Below, one piece after another: positions 1 to 8,088 of a stretch of 51,120 nucleotides of DNA. Below the pieces are notes generated by a model that had not been told where the DNA came from, ran no database searches, and saw only the letters and a list, made by a program, of their open reading frames with translations. Every line of letters starts with the position of its first letter. Positions within the stretch are counted from its first letter, which is position 1. Origin of the DNA: a virus. The translations under genes were made by a program, and so were the position numbers. The DNA is taken from the IMG/VR virus record IMGVR_UViG_3300002835_000280, positions 1-51,120 of that record, one strand, 5' to 3'.

Positions 1-627
1 TTTGAGTATTGGAACGAGTTTCACTTTAATGGTACCGAGCGTACCTATGTCAAGCACCAGATGACCACACAGGATATCACTAACAAGTATATCTCGGTAT
101 CGGAAAATCTAATCGGTGCAACCAGAATATTCAAGATCGGTCAAGGTAACATGGCTATGAACATGTTTGATCTACGCTATCAGCTAAGACTAAACGATCT
201 ATGGGATCTATCATCTACCTCATATGTCAATTACTCTCTCACCATGCAGCATCTAGCTACACTTGATTTATTGTTCACCGGTGAGACTCCTATTCGTTTT
301 AATCGACTAACCGACAAACTCTATATCGATATGGACTGGGAAACAGATATTGAAGCCGGTGAGTATGTCATTGTAGAAGGCTTCGTTGTTACCGATCCTG
401 ACACATACACTAGAGTATGGAATGACCGTATGCTTAAGAAGCTAACCACGGCATATGTCAAGAAACAGTGGGGCACCAATATGTCCAAGTTTGACAAGAT
501 GCAGCTACCAGGCGGTATCACCATGCGTGGCGTCGATATCTATAATGAAGCCGTTTCTGATATTGAAAAGATTGAAAACGAAATTCGTCAGACATATGAA
601 GCACCTCCAGGATTCTTGGTAGGCTAA
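1..627 (+). CDS. gp13: gp13-like neck (head completion) protein, 5'-truncated
   Basis: The reading frame is open from base 1, so the gene begins upstream of the window; the first ATG (position 61) is internal. 208 residues are visible, ending at the TAA that overlaps the next ATG. In T4 the gp13/gp14 neck complex closes the filled head and joins it to the tail. The stretch KKQWGTNMSKFDKMQLPGG followed by a charged helix is what I recall of gp13 proteins of T4-like phages. Position directly before gp14 and gp15 supports the call. The known T4 protein is about 309 residues, so roughly a third is missing here. Confidence 0.82.
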   Translation, partial: FEYWNEFHFNGTERTYVKHQMTTQDITNKYISVSENLIGATRIFKIGQGNMAMNMFDLRYQLRLNDLWDLSSTSYVNYSLTMQHLATLDLLFTGETPIRFNRLTDKLYIDMDWETDIEAGEYVIVEGFVVTDPDTYTRVWNDRMLKKLTTAYVKKQWGTNMSKFDKMQLPGGITMRGVDIYNEAVSDIEKIENEIRQTYEAPPGFLVG

Positions 628-1514
628 TGGCAATCAATCGCTACTTTAACAACTTTCCTGGAAAGAACCGCTTTAACAATGAGCATCACCTCATGGAAGA
701 TGTTATTGTAGAGTCCATTGAAATTATGGGTCATCAGGTCTATTATATTCCCAGAGAATCCTTTGATGAAGGTGATATGATCTTTGGTGAGTATGCCAAG
801 AGCAAATTCGAGAAAGCATATTCAATTGAAGCATACCTAGCCAACGTCGAAGGCTTCGAAGGTGATGGTGACTTCTTTTCCAAGTTCGGTCTAGAGATTA
901 GAGATACCTCAAACTTCATCATCTCTCGCCGTGCATTTACTCGTGGTCTACCAACTGTATTGCGTATTAGACCACAAGAAGGTGACCTGATCTATGTTCC
1001 GCTAATGCATCGTATGTTTGAAATCAAGTTCATTGAAAAGAAACTTATGTTCTACTCTCTTGGTAATAGAGAGCCATATATCTATGAAATGCGTTGCGAA
1101 CTATTCCGCTTCTCCGAAGATGCTATTGATACTGGTGTTAAGGAGATTGATCAGATCGAGGAAGAAAACGGTTATACACTAAAGCTAAATGTTGAACTAT
1201 CTGGTGTCGGCAACTTTAAAGACGGTGAAGTTGTATATCAATCACCAGACGGAACATGGGCAAACAATACGGCACATGCAGAACTTAGTGAGTGGTATAA
1301 AGCCAATGGTACCATGTTTATTCATAGTATCACTGGCAACTTTACTGCTAACACTCTATATGGTAACACATCTCTAGCCCAAATTACCATCAATACTATT
1401 GATGATGAAAAGAATGATTATGTTAAATTTGATATCTTTGACAACAAAGACTTTGACACTGGCGCAGATTTGATCCTTGATCTATCTGAAACTAATCCGT
1501 TTGGAACACCTTAA
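627..1514 (+). CDS. gp14: gp14-like neck protein
   Basis: 295 residues, a little longer than T4 gp14 (256). It carries the typical gp14 block EGFEGDGDFFSKFGLEIRD near residues 75-95, preceded by a conserved VESIEIMGHQVYYIPRES segment near residues 28-45. Both are recognisable in gp14 proteins across the T4 superfamily. Role by homology: forms the neck with gp13 and is the attachment site for the tail (and whiskers in T4). The start overlaps the stop of the upstream gene in a TAATG junction, which points to translational coupling. Confidence 0.88.
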   Translation: MAINRYFNNFPGKNRFNNEHHLMEDVIVESIEIMGHQVYYIPRESFDEGDMIFGEYAKSKFEKAYSIEAYLANVEGFEGDGDFFSKFGLEIRDTSNFIISRRAFTRGLPTVLRIRPQEGDLIYVPLMHRMFEIKFIEKKLMFYSLGNREPYIYEMRCELFRFSEDAIDTGVKEIDQIEEENGYTLKLNVELSGVGNFKDGEVVYQSPDGTWANNTAHAELSEWYKANGTMFIHSITGNFTANTLYGNTSLAQITINTIDDEKNDYVKFDIFDNKDFDTGADLILDLSETNPFGTP

Positions 1515-2515
1515 TGCTCGGTAACGCACACTATTATCATCAACTAACCAAGAAAGCAGTCATCCTTTTCGGAAGACTGTTTGATGATATCTCTATCATT
1601 AGAAAGAATGATCAGACCGGTGCAGAGGTCAACCGATTCCTCGTGCCTATCATCTACTCACCAAAAGAGAAGATGATAACTCGTGTCTTTTCTGATCCAG
1701 ACCTAACAAGACAGCTTCAAGCTATTCTACCACGTATGGGATTTGAAATCTCTGGTATTACCTATGATGCCTCTAGAAAACAGAATAGTCTACTGAAAGC
1801 ATCAAAGCCAATTACCGGTGGCACAACCGCATCTTCCGCTTATATGGGTGCTCCATACGATCTAAACTTCCAGCTAACTGTTTATGCTCGTAACATCGAC
1901 GATGGCACACAGATTGTTGAACAGATACTACCATTCTTTAATCCTGACTTTACCGTTTCAGCATCTATGGTACCTGATCTAGGTTTCGTCAAAGATATAC
2001 CGGTCATTCTCAACAATGTCACTAATAACATTGAGTATGAAGGCAACTACGATTCCGTAAGATATGTATATTGGACTCTTAACTTTACAATGAAGCTACA
2101 CTATTATGGTCCAATTACAACACCTAAGATCATTCGTACCGTTTATGCCAACATTCATAACAATAACAATTTAGGTCCAACATACATTACCAAAATGATG
2201 CTTGCCAATACAGCAGGCACATTCAAGCAGGAAGATGTGGTTTTCCAAGGCAGCAGTCTAAAGTGGGCTGATGCTCAAGGTATTGTTATGCATTATAATC
2301 CTGTTGATGATGTATTGACACTAGGAGCCACACAAGGCACCTTTACGGTTAACAATACTATTCATGCAGCATCTACCAATGGTGTTGCTCAAATATACAG
2401 CCTAATAACAGAAGCAGCCAAGACAGTCGAAATCAAGGTTGAACCAGATCCGATCACCGCACAACCTGGTGATGACTATGGCTATACTACCACTATTACA
2501 GAGTGGACGGACTAA
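1514..2515 (+). CDS. gp15: gp15-like tail sheath stabiliser / tail terminator
   Basis: 333 residues (T4 gp15 is 272). The N-terminal half has the family pattern: a YYHQLTKKAVILFGRLFDD opening, a VPIIYSPKEK segment near residue 48 and LPRMGFEISGITYD near residues 71-85. T4 gp15 caps the contracted or extended sheath and connects tail to head. The start again overlaps the preceding stop. The extra C-terminal residues (about 230-333) look beta-rich, and I cannot assign them. The stop codon overlaps a CTAAATA motif taken as the late promoter of the next gene. Confidence 0.87.
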   Translation: MLGNAHYYHQLTKKAVILFGRLFDDISIIRKNDQTGAEVNRFLVPIIYSPKEKMITRVFSDPDLTRQLQAILPRMGFEISGITYDASRKQNSLLKASKPITGGTTASSAYMGAPYDLNFQLTVYARNIDDGTQIVEQILPFFNPDFTVSASMVPDLGFVKDIPVILNNVTNNIEYEGNYDSVRYVYWTLNFTMKLHYYGPITTPKIIRTVYANIHNNNNLGPTYITKMMLANTAGTFKQEDVVFQGSSLKWADAQGIVMHYNPVDDVLTLGATQGTFTVNNTIHAASTNGVAQIYSLITEAAKTVEIKVEPDPITAQPGDDYGYTTTITEWTD

Positions 2516-2518
2516 ATA
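2512..2518 (+). promoter_or_regulatory. T4-type late promoter (CTAAATA)
   Basis: The motif CTAAATA sits 25 bases before the next start codon and overlaps the stop codon of gp15. T4 late promoters consist only of a -10 element, TATAAATA, read by gp55. Near-identical CTAAATA or ATAAATA motifs recur before gp18, gp19, gp21, gp22 and the gp3-like gene here, which is the main support. Confidence 0.6.
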
Positions 2519-2543
2519 GAAGAAATAACTAGGATAGAGGCAA

Positions 2544-3488
2544 ATGTCACAACTTATCATCAATGTGGGCACAGTAGCTAACGACGGTACCGGCGATACA
2601 ATTCGTGGCGCCTTTACCAATGTCAATGCTAACTTTACGGAAGTTTATGCCAACCTAAACGGACTAGCAGCAAATGTGGCCAGTATTGATGCCGGACAGA
2701 ATACTGCTCTTAGTTTCGCTTACGTAACAGCAAATACCGCTTATGATAAAGCTAACGCTGCTAACCTACTAGCATATAATGTTGGTGTCAATGCCAACCT
2801 ATACTCCGAATCAATCGGTGCAGTAGGAAATGCATATGCAACCGCTGTCGGTTTAGCTTCTAACTCATATGCCAATTCAGTAGGCACATCGGGAAATGCA
2901 TATGCAGTTACAATCGGAACTGCTGGTAATACCTATGCATCAATTCTAGTGGCTAACAATGCAGTTGGTGCTAATGCATGGACTAATACTGTTTCTGTTA
3001 CCATTACAAACTGGGCAAACTCAAAGTTCGAGGTTGTAGCAAATACCACAGCACTAACTAATGCTGTCAATGCTGCCTTCACCAAAGCCAACACAGCTTT
3101 CCAGAACGCATCAGGTACACTCATCGGTAACTTTATTGCCACTGGTTCAATTTCAGACGGTGTTGGTGTTGTTAGAGAAAGATACACCAGATCAGCCGAC
3201 ACAGACATTCCAGTTTTGACCGCAGGTTCGGTTATCATTGCCAATAGCAGCAACAATATCACTGTCAATGTTCCTGATGATTATCAATTCTTGGTATTCC
3301 CAAATGTAGGTACAGCAATTGAAGTTATACAGTATGGTCCAGGACAAACAAGAATCAAAGCAAATAGCGGTAGTGTAAACGTTCTTTCATCTAATAACTG
3401 GGCTAACATTGCTGGTCAGTATCTATCAGCAACCCTAACCAAAGTCCACTCAAATACATGGGTTCTAACAGGTAATCTAAAAACGTAA
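2544..3488 (+). CDS. tail-fibre-like virion structural protein
   Basis: 314 residues. The first 35 residues hold the motif NVGTVANDGTGDTIRGAF followed by NVNANFTEVYA. This block is common at the N-terminus of fibre or baseplate-associated structural proteins of exo-T4 phages. Residues 90-133 are four 11-residue repeats of the form xxGxxxNxYAx, and the rest is rich in Ala, Asn, Thr and Val. The C-terminal 100 residues look beta-rich and may be the exposed tip. It has its own late promoter and lies between gp15 and gp16, a place where T4 itself has no gene. The exact virion position is unknown. Confidence 0.65.
   Translation: MSQLIINVGTVANDGTGDTIRGAFTNVNANFTEVYANLNGLAANVASIDAGQNTALSFAYVTANTAYDKANAANLLAYNVGVNANLYSESIGAVGNAYATAVGLASNSYANSVGTSGNAYAVTIGTAGNTYASILVANNAVGANAWTNTVSVTITNWANSKFEVVANTTALTNAVNAAFTKANTAFQNASGTLIGNFIATGSISDGVGVVRERYTRSADTDIPVLTAGSVIIANSSNNITVNVPDDYQFLVFPNVGTAIEVIQYGPGQTRIKANSGSVNVLSSNNWANIAGQYLSATLTKVHSNTWVLTGNLKT
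2811..2942 (+). repeat. four tandem 33-bp units coding 11-residue repeats
   Basis: Translated units SIGAVGNAYAT, AVGLASNSYAN, SVGTSGNAYAV and TIGTAGNTYAS follow each other without gaps. They share Gly at position 3, Asn at 7 (or nearby) and Tyr-Ala at 9-10. An 11-residue period fits a hendecad coiled coil or a short stacked beta structure in a trimeric fibre shaft; which one cannot be told from sequence alone. Confidence 0.75.
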
Positions 3489-3496
3489 GGTATATT

Positions 3497-3952
3497 ATGG
3501 GTGTTGAGAAAAACTTATCAGATGCTTTAGGCATCGAACACTTGCCTGTGACTAAAGAAGAAGTCAAGCAAGAAGTTATTGAATATGTTCCTGCTGATAG
3601 TAATGATGATCAAGATGAAGATTACCGTCTAGTCAGAAACACTTTACGCAATCTTATCGAAAAGGGTAATGATGCCCTTGAAGATATCTCCACTATTGCC
3701 AGACAGAACGAATCCGCTCGTGGATTCGAGGTTGTCGCCAATCTAATTAAGACTGTAGGTGAAACGTCGAAAGACTTGTATAACCTACAAAAGATGAAAC
3801 GTGACTTGAAAGAGCCTAATCCTGAAACTGATCCTCGCAAGAAAACTTCCGAAGGCATCAATGTGGAGCAGGCCGTATTCGTAGGTTCTACAGCCGAACT
3901 ATTAGCGGCTATTAAGAACAAGAAAGAGCAAGATGGCCAGGACGCCGTTTAG
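3497..3952 (+). CDS. gp16: gp16-like terminase small subunit
   Basis: 151 residues, close to T4 gp16 (164). It is acidic at the N-terminus and helical in the middle (RNTLRNLIEKGNDALEDIS, then ARQNESARGFEVVANLIKT), the pattern of T4-type small terminases that form a ring and regulate packaging by gp17. Its 3' end overlaps the start of the large subunit by 20 bases, as is usual for the pair. Assignment rests on this helical pattern and on position. Confidence 0.83.
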   Translation: MGVEKNLSDALGIEHLPVTKEEVKQEVIEYVPADSNDDQDEDYRLVRNTLRNLIEKGNDALEDISTIARQNESARGFEVVANLIKTVGETSKDLYNLQKMKRDLKEPNPETDPRKKTSEGINVEQAVFVGSTAELLAAIKNKKEQDGQDAV

Positions 3953-5615
3953 TTATCAGAATAACCCTAACCTGCCTAATGAGCAGTATCGTCATTCTTT
4001 TACCCAAGCCGAACTTGATGAATATATCAAGTGTGCGGATGATCCTGTTTACTTTTCCAAGAAGTATATTAAGATCATCAACGTTGACCGTGGTCTTATG
4101 CCCTTTGAAATGTGGGACTTTCAGGAGCGTATGCTTCAATCGTTTCATGATAATCGTTTCTCTATTTGCAAGCTACCTCGACAGGTCGGTAAGTCAACCA
4201 CCAGTGTGGCTTATATTCTTCATCAAGTATTGTTCAATGAGAACTTTGTGGTTGCTATTCTTGCTAACCGTGCTCCAACTGCCCGTGAGTTGCTACAGAA
4301 ACTAAAGCTGGCTTTTGAGTATCTGCCTATGTTTCTCAAGCAAGGTATCAAAGAGTGGAACAAGGGTTCTATCTATCTTGCTAATGGTTCGAGAGTTCTA
4401 GCAGATTCCACCTCAGGTTCCTCTGTCCGTGGTTTCTCGTTCAACCTAATCTTTCTGGACGAGTTTGCGTTCGTTCCCAACAATATTGCGGAAGAGTTCT
4501 TTAACTCAACATATCCTACCATTTCATCTGGTAAAACTTCTAAGGTTGTTATCGTTTCTACTCCTAACGGTATGAACCTGTTCTATAAGATGTGGACTAA
4601 AGCGGTTGAAAAGACCAGCACCTATATTCCTATTGAGATCCATTGGTCGATGGTACCTGGTCGTGATGCCAAGTGGGCAGAAGAAACCATTAGAAACACC
4701 AGCCAAAGACAGTTCGACCAAGAATTTGGTTGTGAGTTCTTAGGTTCATCTAACACACTAATCAACGGTGCCAAGCTAGCCTCTCTACACTGGAAAGAGC
4801 CTGTTGCACGTAACGAATGTATGGATATCTTTGAGCAAGCAGTACCAAAGCATACCTATGTGCTATGTGCGGACGTGGCCGAAGGTCAAGGTCTCGACTA
4901 TTCCACCTTCTCTATCTTTGACGTTAGTGAGGTACCGTACCGTCAGGTAGCTAAATATAGAAACAACGAAATTAGCCCCATGCTACTACCAGCAGTCATC
5001 TATTCGGCTGCCAAGAGGTATAACGAGGCTTTCGTTCTAATTGAGATTAACTCTATTGGTCTACAGGTAGCAGATATTCTACATTATGAATTGAACTATG
5101 AAAATCTGCTAAAGTTCCAGCAAAAAGGTAAGCAAGGTACCCAGTGGTCAGGTGGTTTCGCCGCTGGTAAGAACAAGCTAGCCTTTGGTCTAAAGATCAC
5201 AGCACAGTCCAAAATGATCGGTTGTGCTAACCTCAAGACGCTGGTGGAAAGTGATAAGCTAATACTAAACGATGAAGATACCATTACCGAGTTATTCTCA
5301 TTCTCCGCAGACAAAAAGACCTTCAAGGCGGAAGAAGGTTCTAATGACGATTTGGCCATGACACTGGTTCACTTTGGCTGGTTGACCGCCCAAAAGCTAT
5401 TCAAAGAGACCGTTTCTAACGATATTCGCTACGTTCTACAGAAAGAGTTGTCATATCTGGAAGATGTAGAAAATGTGCCTTTTGGATTTATTGATAACGG
5501 AATCGATAGTCCTCATGACACTGAAATTGATGCCGCCGGTGATCGATGGGTCCGTGAAAGAGAGCAGCTATATCCATTTGACGATCTAAACTATGCTTGG
5601 GGTAGCAGACTATAG
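3933..5615 (+). CDS. gp17: gp17 terminase large subunit
   Basis: 560 residues (T4 gp17: 610). The packaging motor and headful nuclease. The ATPase half has the Walker A variant RQVGKST at about residues 83-89, Walker B LIFLDE at about 172-177 and a coupling motif STPNG near 209. The RNase H-like nuclease half begins near the acidic site in CADVAEGQGLDYSTF around residue 314, with further acidic residues in EINSIG and SNDDLAM. All catalytic elements appear intact. It sits directly after gp16 and before the sheath and tube genes, as in T4. Confidence 0.96.
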   Translation: MARTPFSYQNNPNLPNEQYRHSFTQAELDEYIKCADDPVYFSKKYIKIINVDRGLMPFEMWDFQERMLQSFHDNRFSICKLPRQVGKSTTSVAYILHQVLFNENFVVAILANRAPTARELLQKLKLAFEYLPMFLKQGIKEWNKGSIYLANGSRVLADSTSGSSVRGFSFNLIFLDEFAFVPNNIAEEFFNSTYPTISSGKTSKVVIVSTPNGMNLFYKMWTKAVEKTSTYIPIEIHWSMVPGRDAKWAEETIRNTSQRQFDQEFGCEFLGSSNTLINGAKLASLHWKEPVARNECMDIFEQAVPKHTYVLCADVAEGQGLDYSTFSIFDVSEVPYRQVAKYRNNEISPMLLPAVIYSAAKRYNEAFVLIEINSIGLQVADILHYELNYENLLKFQQKGKQGTQWSGGFAAGKNKLAFGLKITAQSKMIGCANLKTLVESDKLILNDEDTITELFSFSADKKTFKAEEGSNDDLAMTLVHFGWLTAQKLFKETVSNDIRYVLQKELSYLEDVENVPFGFIDNGIDSPHDTEIDAAGDRWVREREQLYPFDDLNYAWGSRL

Positions 5616-5634
5616 TTCTGAAAAACAAGAAAAC

Positions 5635-5642
5635 GATAAATA
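5635..5642 (+). promoter_or_regulatory. T4-type late promoter (GATAAATA)
   Basis: GATAAATA lies 49 bases before the tail sheath start codon, in the only sizeable gap between gp17 and gp18. It differs from the T4 late consensus TATAAATA only at the first base. An imperfect hairpin (5644-5674) follows immediately in the untranslated leader. Confidence 0.65.
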
Positions 5643-5643
5643 A

Positions 5644-5674
5644 GGTTTGAAATGGATTTTACACCATTCCAACC
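5644..5674 (+). other. imperfect hairpin in the gp18 leader
   Basis: The arm at 5644-5655 pairs with the arm at 5664-5674 (one bulged T and one mismatch) around an 8-base loop. It lies between the late promoter and the AAGGAG ribosome site of the sheath gene. If transcription starts about six bases after the promoter element, only the inner part (GAAATGG/CCATTCC) is in the RNA, very near its 5' end. Possible 5' stabiliser; no function shown. Confidence 0.4.
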
Positions 5675-5690
5675 TATAAAGGAGTAAAAG

Positions 5691-7436
5691 ATGGTATATC
5701 AACTTTCCCCAGGCGTGGCTTGGTCAGAAATTGACCTTACGACCGTAGTTCCCGCCGTTTCGACTACAGAAGGGGCGTTTGCCGGAAACTTTGATTGGGG
5801 TCCTATTGACCAGGTTGTGACAATTGCTAATGAAGTTGAACTAGTTCGCTGGTTCGGTAAGCCTTCAGATAATACAGCAGTTTCATTCTTCACCGCAGCT
5901 AACTTCTTAGCTTATGGTGATAACCTACGAGTAGTTCGTTCAGCAAATACAGCCGGTGCCAAAAACGCTACCTCTGGTAACACAGCAGCTATTATTAAGA
6001 ACCGTGATGACTGGGACCTAAACTGGGACGTATTCAGCACAAACAGCCCAACCTACGGTATGTTTGCTGGTCGTTATGCTGGTACACTAGGTAATGGTCT
6101 ACGTGTTTGCATGTTCGCTAACGCAGGTATTTCTTCAACTAACGCAGACTGGACCAATTGGGAACAGGCAGCACAGTTCGATGGTCCTCCAGGCACATCA
6201 AAGTATGCACAAGATCGTGGCGGTGCCAACGACGAAATGCACATTATCGTTCTAGATACCCTCGGTTATTTCACCGCTGGTATCGCTAATGCCGTTCTAG
6301 AAAAGTATTCAAACGTTTCTAAGGCTGTTGATGCCAAGAACGATGACGGTTCATCTAACTACTGGGTCAACGTTATAGCTGACAAATCAGCATACGTATG
6401 GCCAATTAACAACGCTATTGCCAATAACACTGTTCCTGTTGTTCAGACAGCAACATGGGGCAATACAGCACAGGGAACATCATTCACACAGGGTAATGCT
6501 TCATTCAACATTACACTAGCTGGTGGTGTTCTATCTTCACCAACTGACGGTAATCTACAGAACTCATACGTTCTATTCTCAGATACCGACGCTTATGACA
6601 CCTCACTAATCATGACTGGTGGTGCTTCAAATACCGTATGTAAGTATGTTATCGATAACATTGCTGCTCCTGGTGGTACATATGGTCGTGGCGACGTAGT
6701 TGTATTCGTTTCACCACAATACACAGACGTTGTTAACCAGCCAGGTTCAGAGGTTACTAAGTCAATCGCTACACGTAACTTCTACGGTTCAACCTCATAT
6801 GCCTTCATGGATTCTGGTTGGAAGAAGCAGTTCGATAAGTATAACAATGTTTATCGTATGGTTCCTCTAAACGGCGACATGGCCGGTCTATGTGCCCGTA
6901 CCGACCAGACAAGAGATGCATGGTTCTCACCAGCAGGTCTAAATCGTGGTCAGGTTAAGAATGTAACCAAACTATCATGGATGCCAACAAAGGCAGACAG
7001 AGACAATCTATATAAGAACGGCATTAACCCTGTTGTAACCTTCAAGGGTGAAGGCACTGTTCTATATGGTGATAAGACACTACTTGCTAAGCCATCAGCC
7101 TTCGACCGTATTAACGTTCGTCGTCTGTTCATTGTTCTTGAGAAGTCAATTGCAAAGGCAGCAAAGTATTCACTATTCGAGTTCAACGATGAGTTCACAC
7201 GTTCACAGTTCGTTGCTCTAGTAGAACCATTCCTACGTGATGTTAAAGGCCGTCGTGGCATCTATGACTTCAAGGTAGTTTGTGATGAAACAAACAATAC
7301 TCAGCAAGTCATTGATAGCAACCAATTCGTCGGGGACATCTACATTAAGCCAGCACGTTCAATCAACTTCATCCAGTTGAACTTCGTTGCTGTCAGAACC
7401 GGTGTTGCCTTCTCCGAAATTGTTGGCAAGTTCTAA
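5691..7436 (+). CDS. gp18: gp18 tail sheath protein
   Basis: 581 residues (T4 gp18: 659). The contractile sheath subunit. It opens with the family signature SPGVAWSEIDLTTVVP and ends with a conserved C-terminal domain including RRLFIVLEKSIAKAAKYSLFE and EPFLRDVKGRRGIYDF, which pack around the tube. It is preceded by a strong AAAGGAG ribosome site nine bases before ATG and by a late promoter. It stands between terminase and tail tube, exactly as in T4. Confidence 0.95.
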   Translation: MVYQLSPGVAWSEIDLTTVVPAVSTTEGAFAGNFDWGPIDQVVTIANEVELVRWFGKPSDNTAVSFFTAANFLAYGDNLRVVRSANTAGAKNATSGNTAAIIKNRDDWDLNWDVFSTNSPTYGMFAGRYAGTLGNGLRVCMFANAGISSTNADWTNWEQAAQFDGPPGTSKYAQDRGGANDEMHIIVLDTLGYFTAGIANAVLEKYSNVSKAVDAKNDDGSSNYWVNVIADKSAYVWPINNAIANNTVPVVQTATWGNTAQGTSFTQGNASFNITLAGGVLSSPTDGNLQNSYVLFSDTDAYDTSLIMTGGASNTVCKYVIDNIAAPGGTYGRGDVVVFVSPQYTDVVNQPGSEVTKSIATRNFYGSTSYAFMDSGWKKQFDKYNNVYRMVPLNGDMAGLCARTDQTRDAWFSPAGLNRGQVKNVTKLSWMPTKADRDNLYKNGINPVVTFKGEGTVLYGDKTLLAKPSAFDRINVRRLFIVLEKSIAKAAKYSLFEFNDEFTRSQFVALVEPFLRDVKGRRGIYDFKVVCDETNNTQQVIDSNQFVGDIYIKPARSINFIQLNFVAVRTGVAFSEIVGKF

Positions 7437-7442
7437 TAAATA
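7435..7442 (+). promoter_or_regulatory. T4-type late promoter (AATAAATA)
   Basis: AATAAATA overlaps the stop codon of gp18 and lies 22 bases before the tail tube ATG. A strong AAGGAG ribosome site follows. It matches the late consensus TATAAATA except at the first base. Confidence 0.6.
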
Positions 7443-7463
7443 AAGGAAAAGGAGAAAACACAA

Positions 7464-8021
7464 ATGGCTTTTAATGTCAATCAATTCAGAGCAACCCTGG
7501 TAAACGACGGCGCCCGCCCAAGTTTATTCGAGGTTGTAATGACCTTGCCACCAATCCTTGGTGCAGCGCCATTGACAAACGACATCATCTTCCGTGTTAG
7601 AGCAACATCTCTACCAGGTGATGGAATTTCTCATATCGTTGTTCCATACTTTGGTCGTGAGATTAAGATTGCAGGTACCCGTACCTTCCCAGACTGGTCA
7701 TTCACAATCATCAATGATGAAAACTTTGTGGCTCGTCGTAATCTTGAGACTTGGCTAAATGCTATCAACTCACACGTTGGTAACCTTCGTAGCCCAGCCG
7801 CTCTATCAGCAGCTTCATATCAGGCTGACGCTCTTATCACTCAGTTTGGTAAGGCCGGTAACGTCATTAAGATGTATAAGATGGTTGGTTGTTTCCCAAC
7901 TGACGTTGCTGCTATTGACCTAGATTGGTCAATGGGTGACCAGATCGAAGAATTTGGTGTGACACTCGCCTATCAGTGGTGGGAATCACTCGACGGTTCT
8001 ACAGACATTTCTGGTGCTTAA
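7464..8021 (+). CDS. gp19: gp19 tail tube protein
   Basis: 185 residues (T4 gp19: 163). Subunit of the inner tail tube through which DNA passes. It has the tube-family pattern: an N-terminal FRATLVNDGARPSLFEVVM strand, IIFRVRATSLPG near residue 40, GREIKIAGTRTFPDW near 65 and a helix with RRNLETWLNAI near 92. It is followed at once by a C(UUCG)G terminator, so gp19 probably ends a high-level transcript from the sheath/tube promoters. Confidence 0.94.
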   Translation: MAFNVNQFRATLVNDGARPSLFEVVMTLPPILGAAPLTNDIIFRVRATSLPGDGISHIVVPYFGREIKIAGTRTFPDWSFTIINDENFVARRNLETWLNAINSHVGNLRSPAALSAASYQADALITQFGKAGNVIKMYKMVGCFPTDVAAIDLDWSMGDQIEEFGVTLAYQWWESLDGSTDISGA

Positions 8022-8035
8022 TATATACTAATAGG

Positions 8036-8066
8036 ATCCATGGGGCTTCGGTCCCATGGATTTTCA
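8036..8066 (+). terminator. intrinsic terminator after gp19, UUCG tetraloop
   Basis: An 11-bp stem (8036-8046 with 8051-8061, one G-U pair) closes the very stable loop TTCG at 8047-8050, and TTTT follows at 8061-8064. It separates the abundant sheath and tube genes from the low-copy portal gene. Confidence 0.85.
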
Positions 8067-8088
8067 TCATGTTTAAGGAGTAGGGACC

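Noticed and set aside
8056-8076. Six-codon ORF (ATG to TAA) in frame just before gp20
   Set aside because: It lies inside the gp19 terminator with no ribosome site. Noted only because its stop closes the gp20 frame and rules out a normal upstream ATG.
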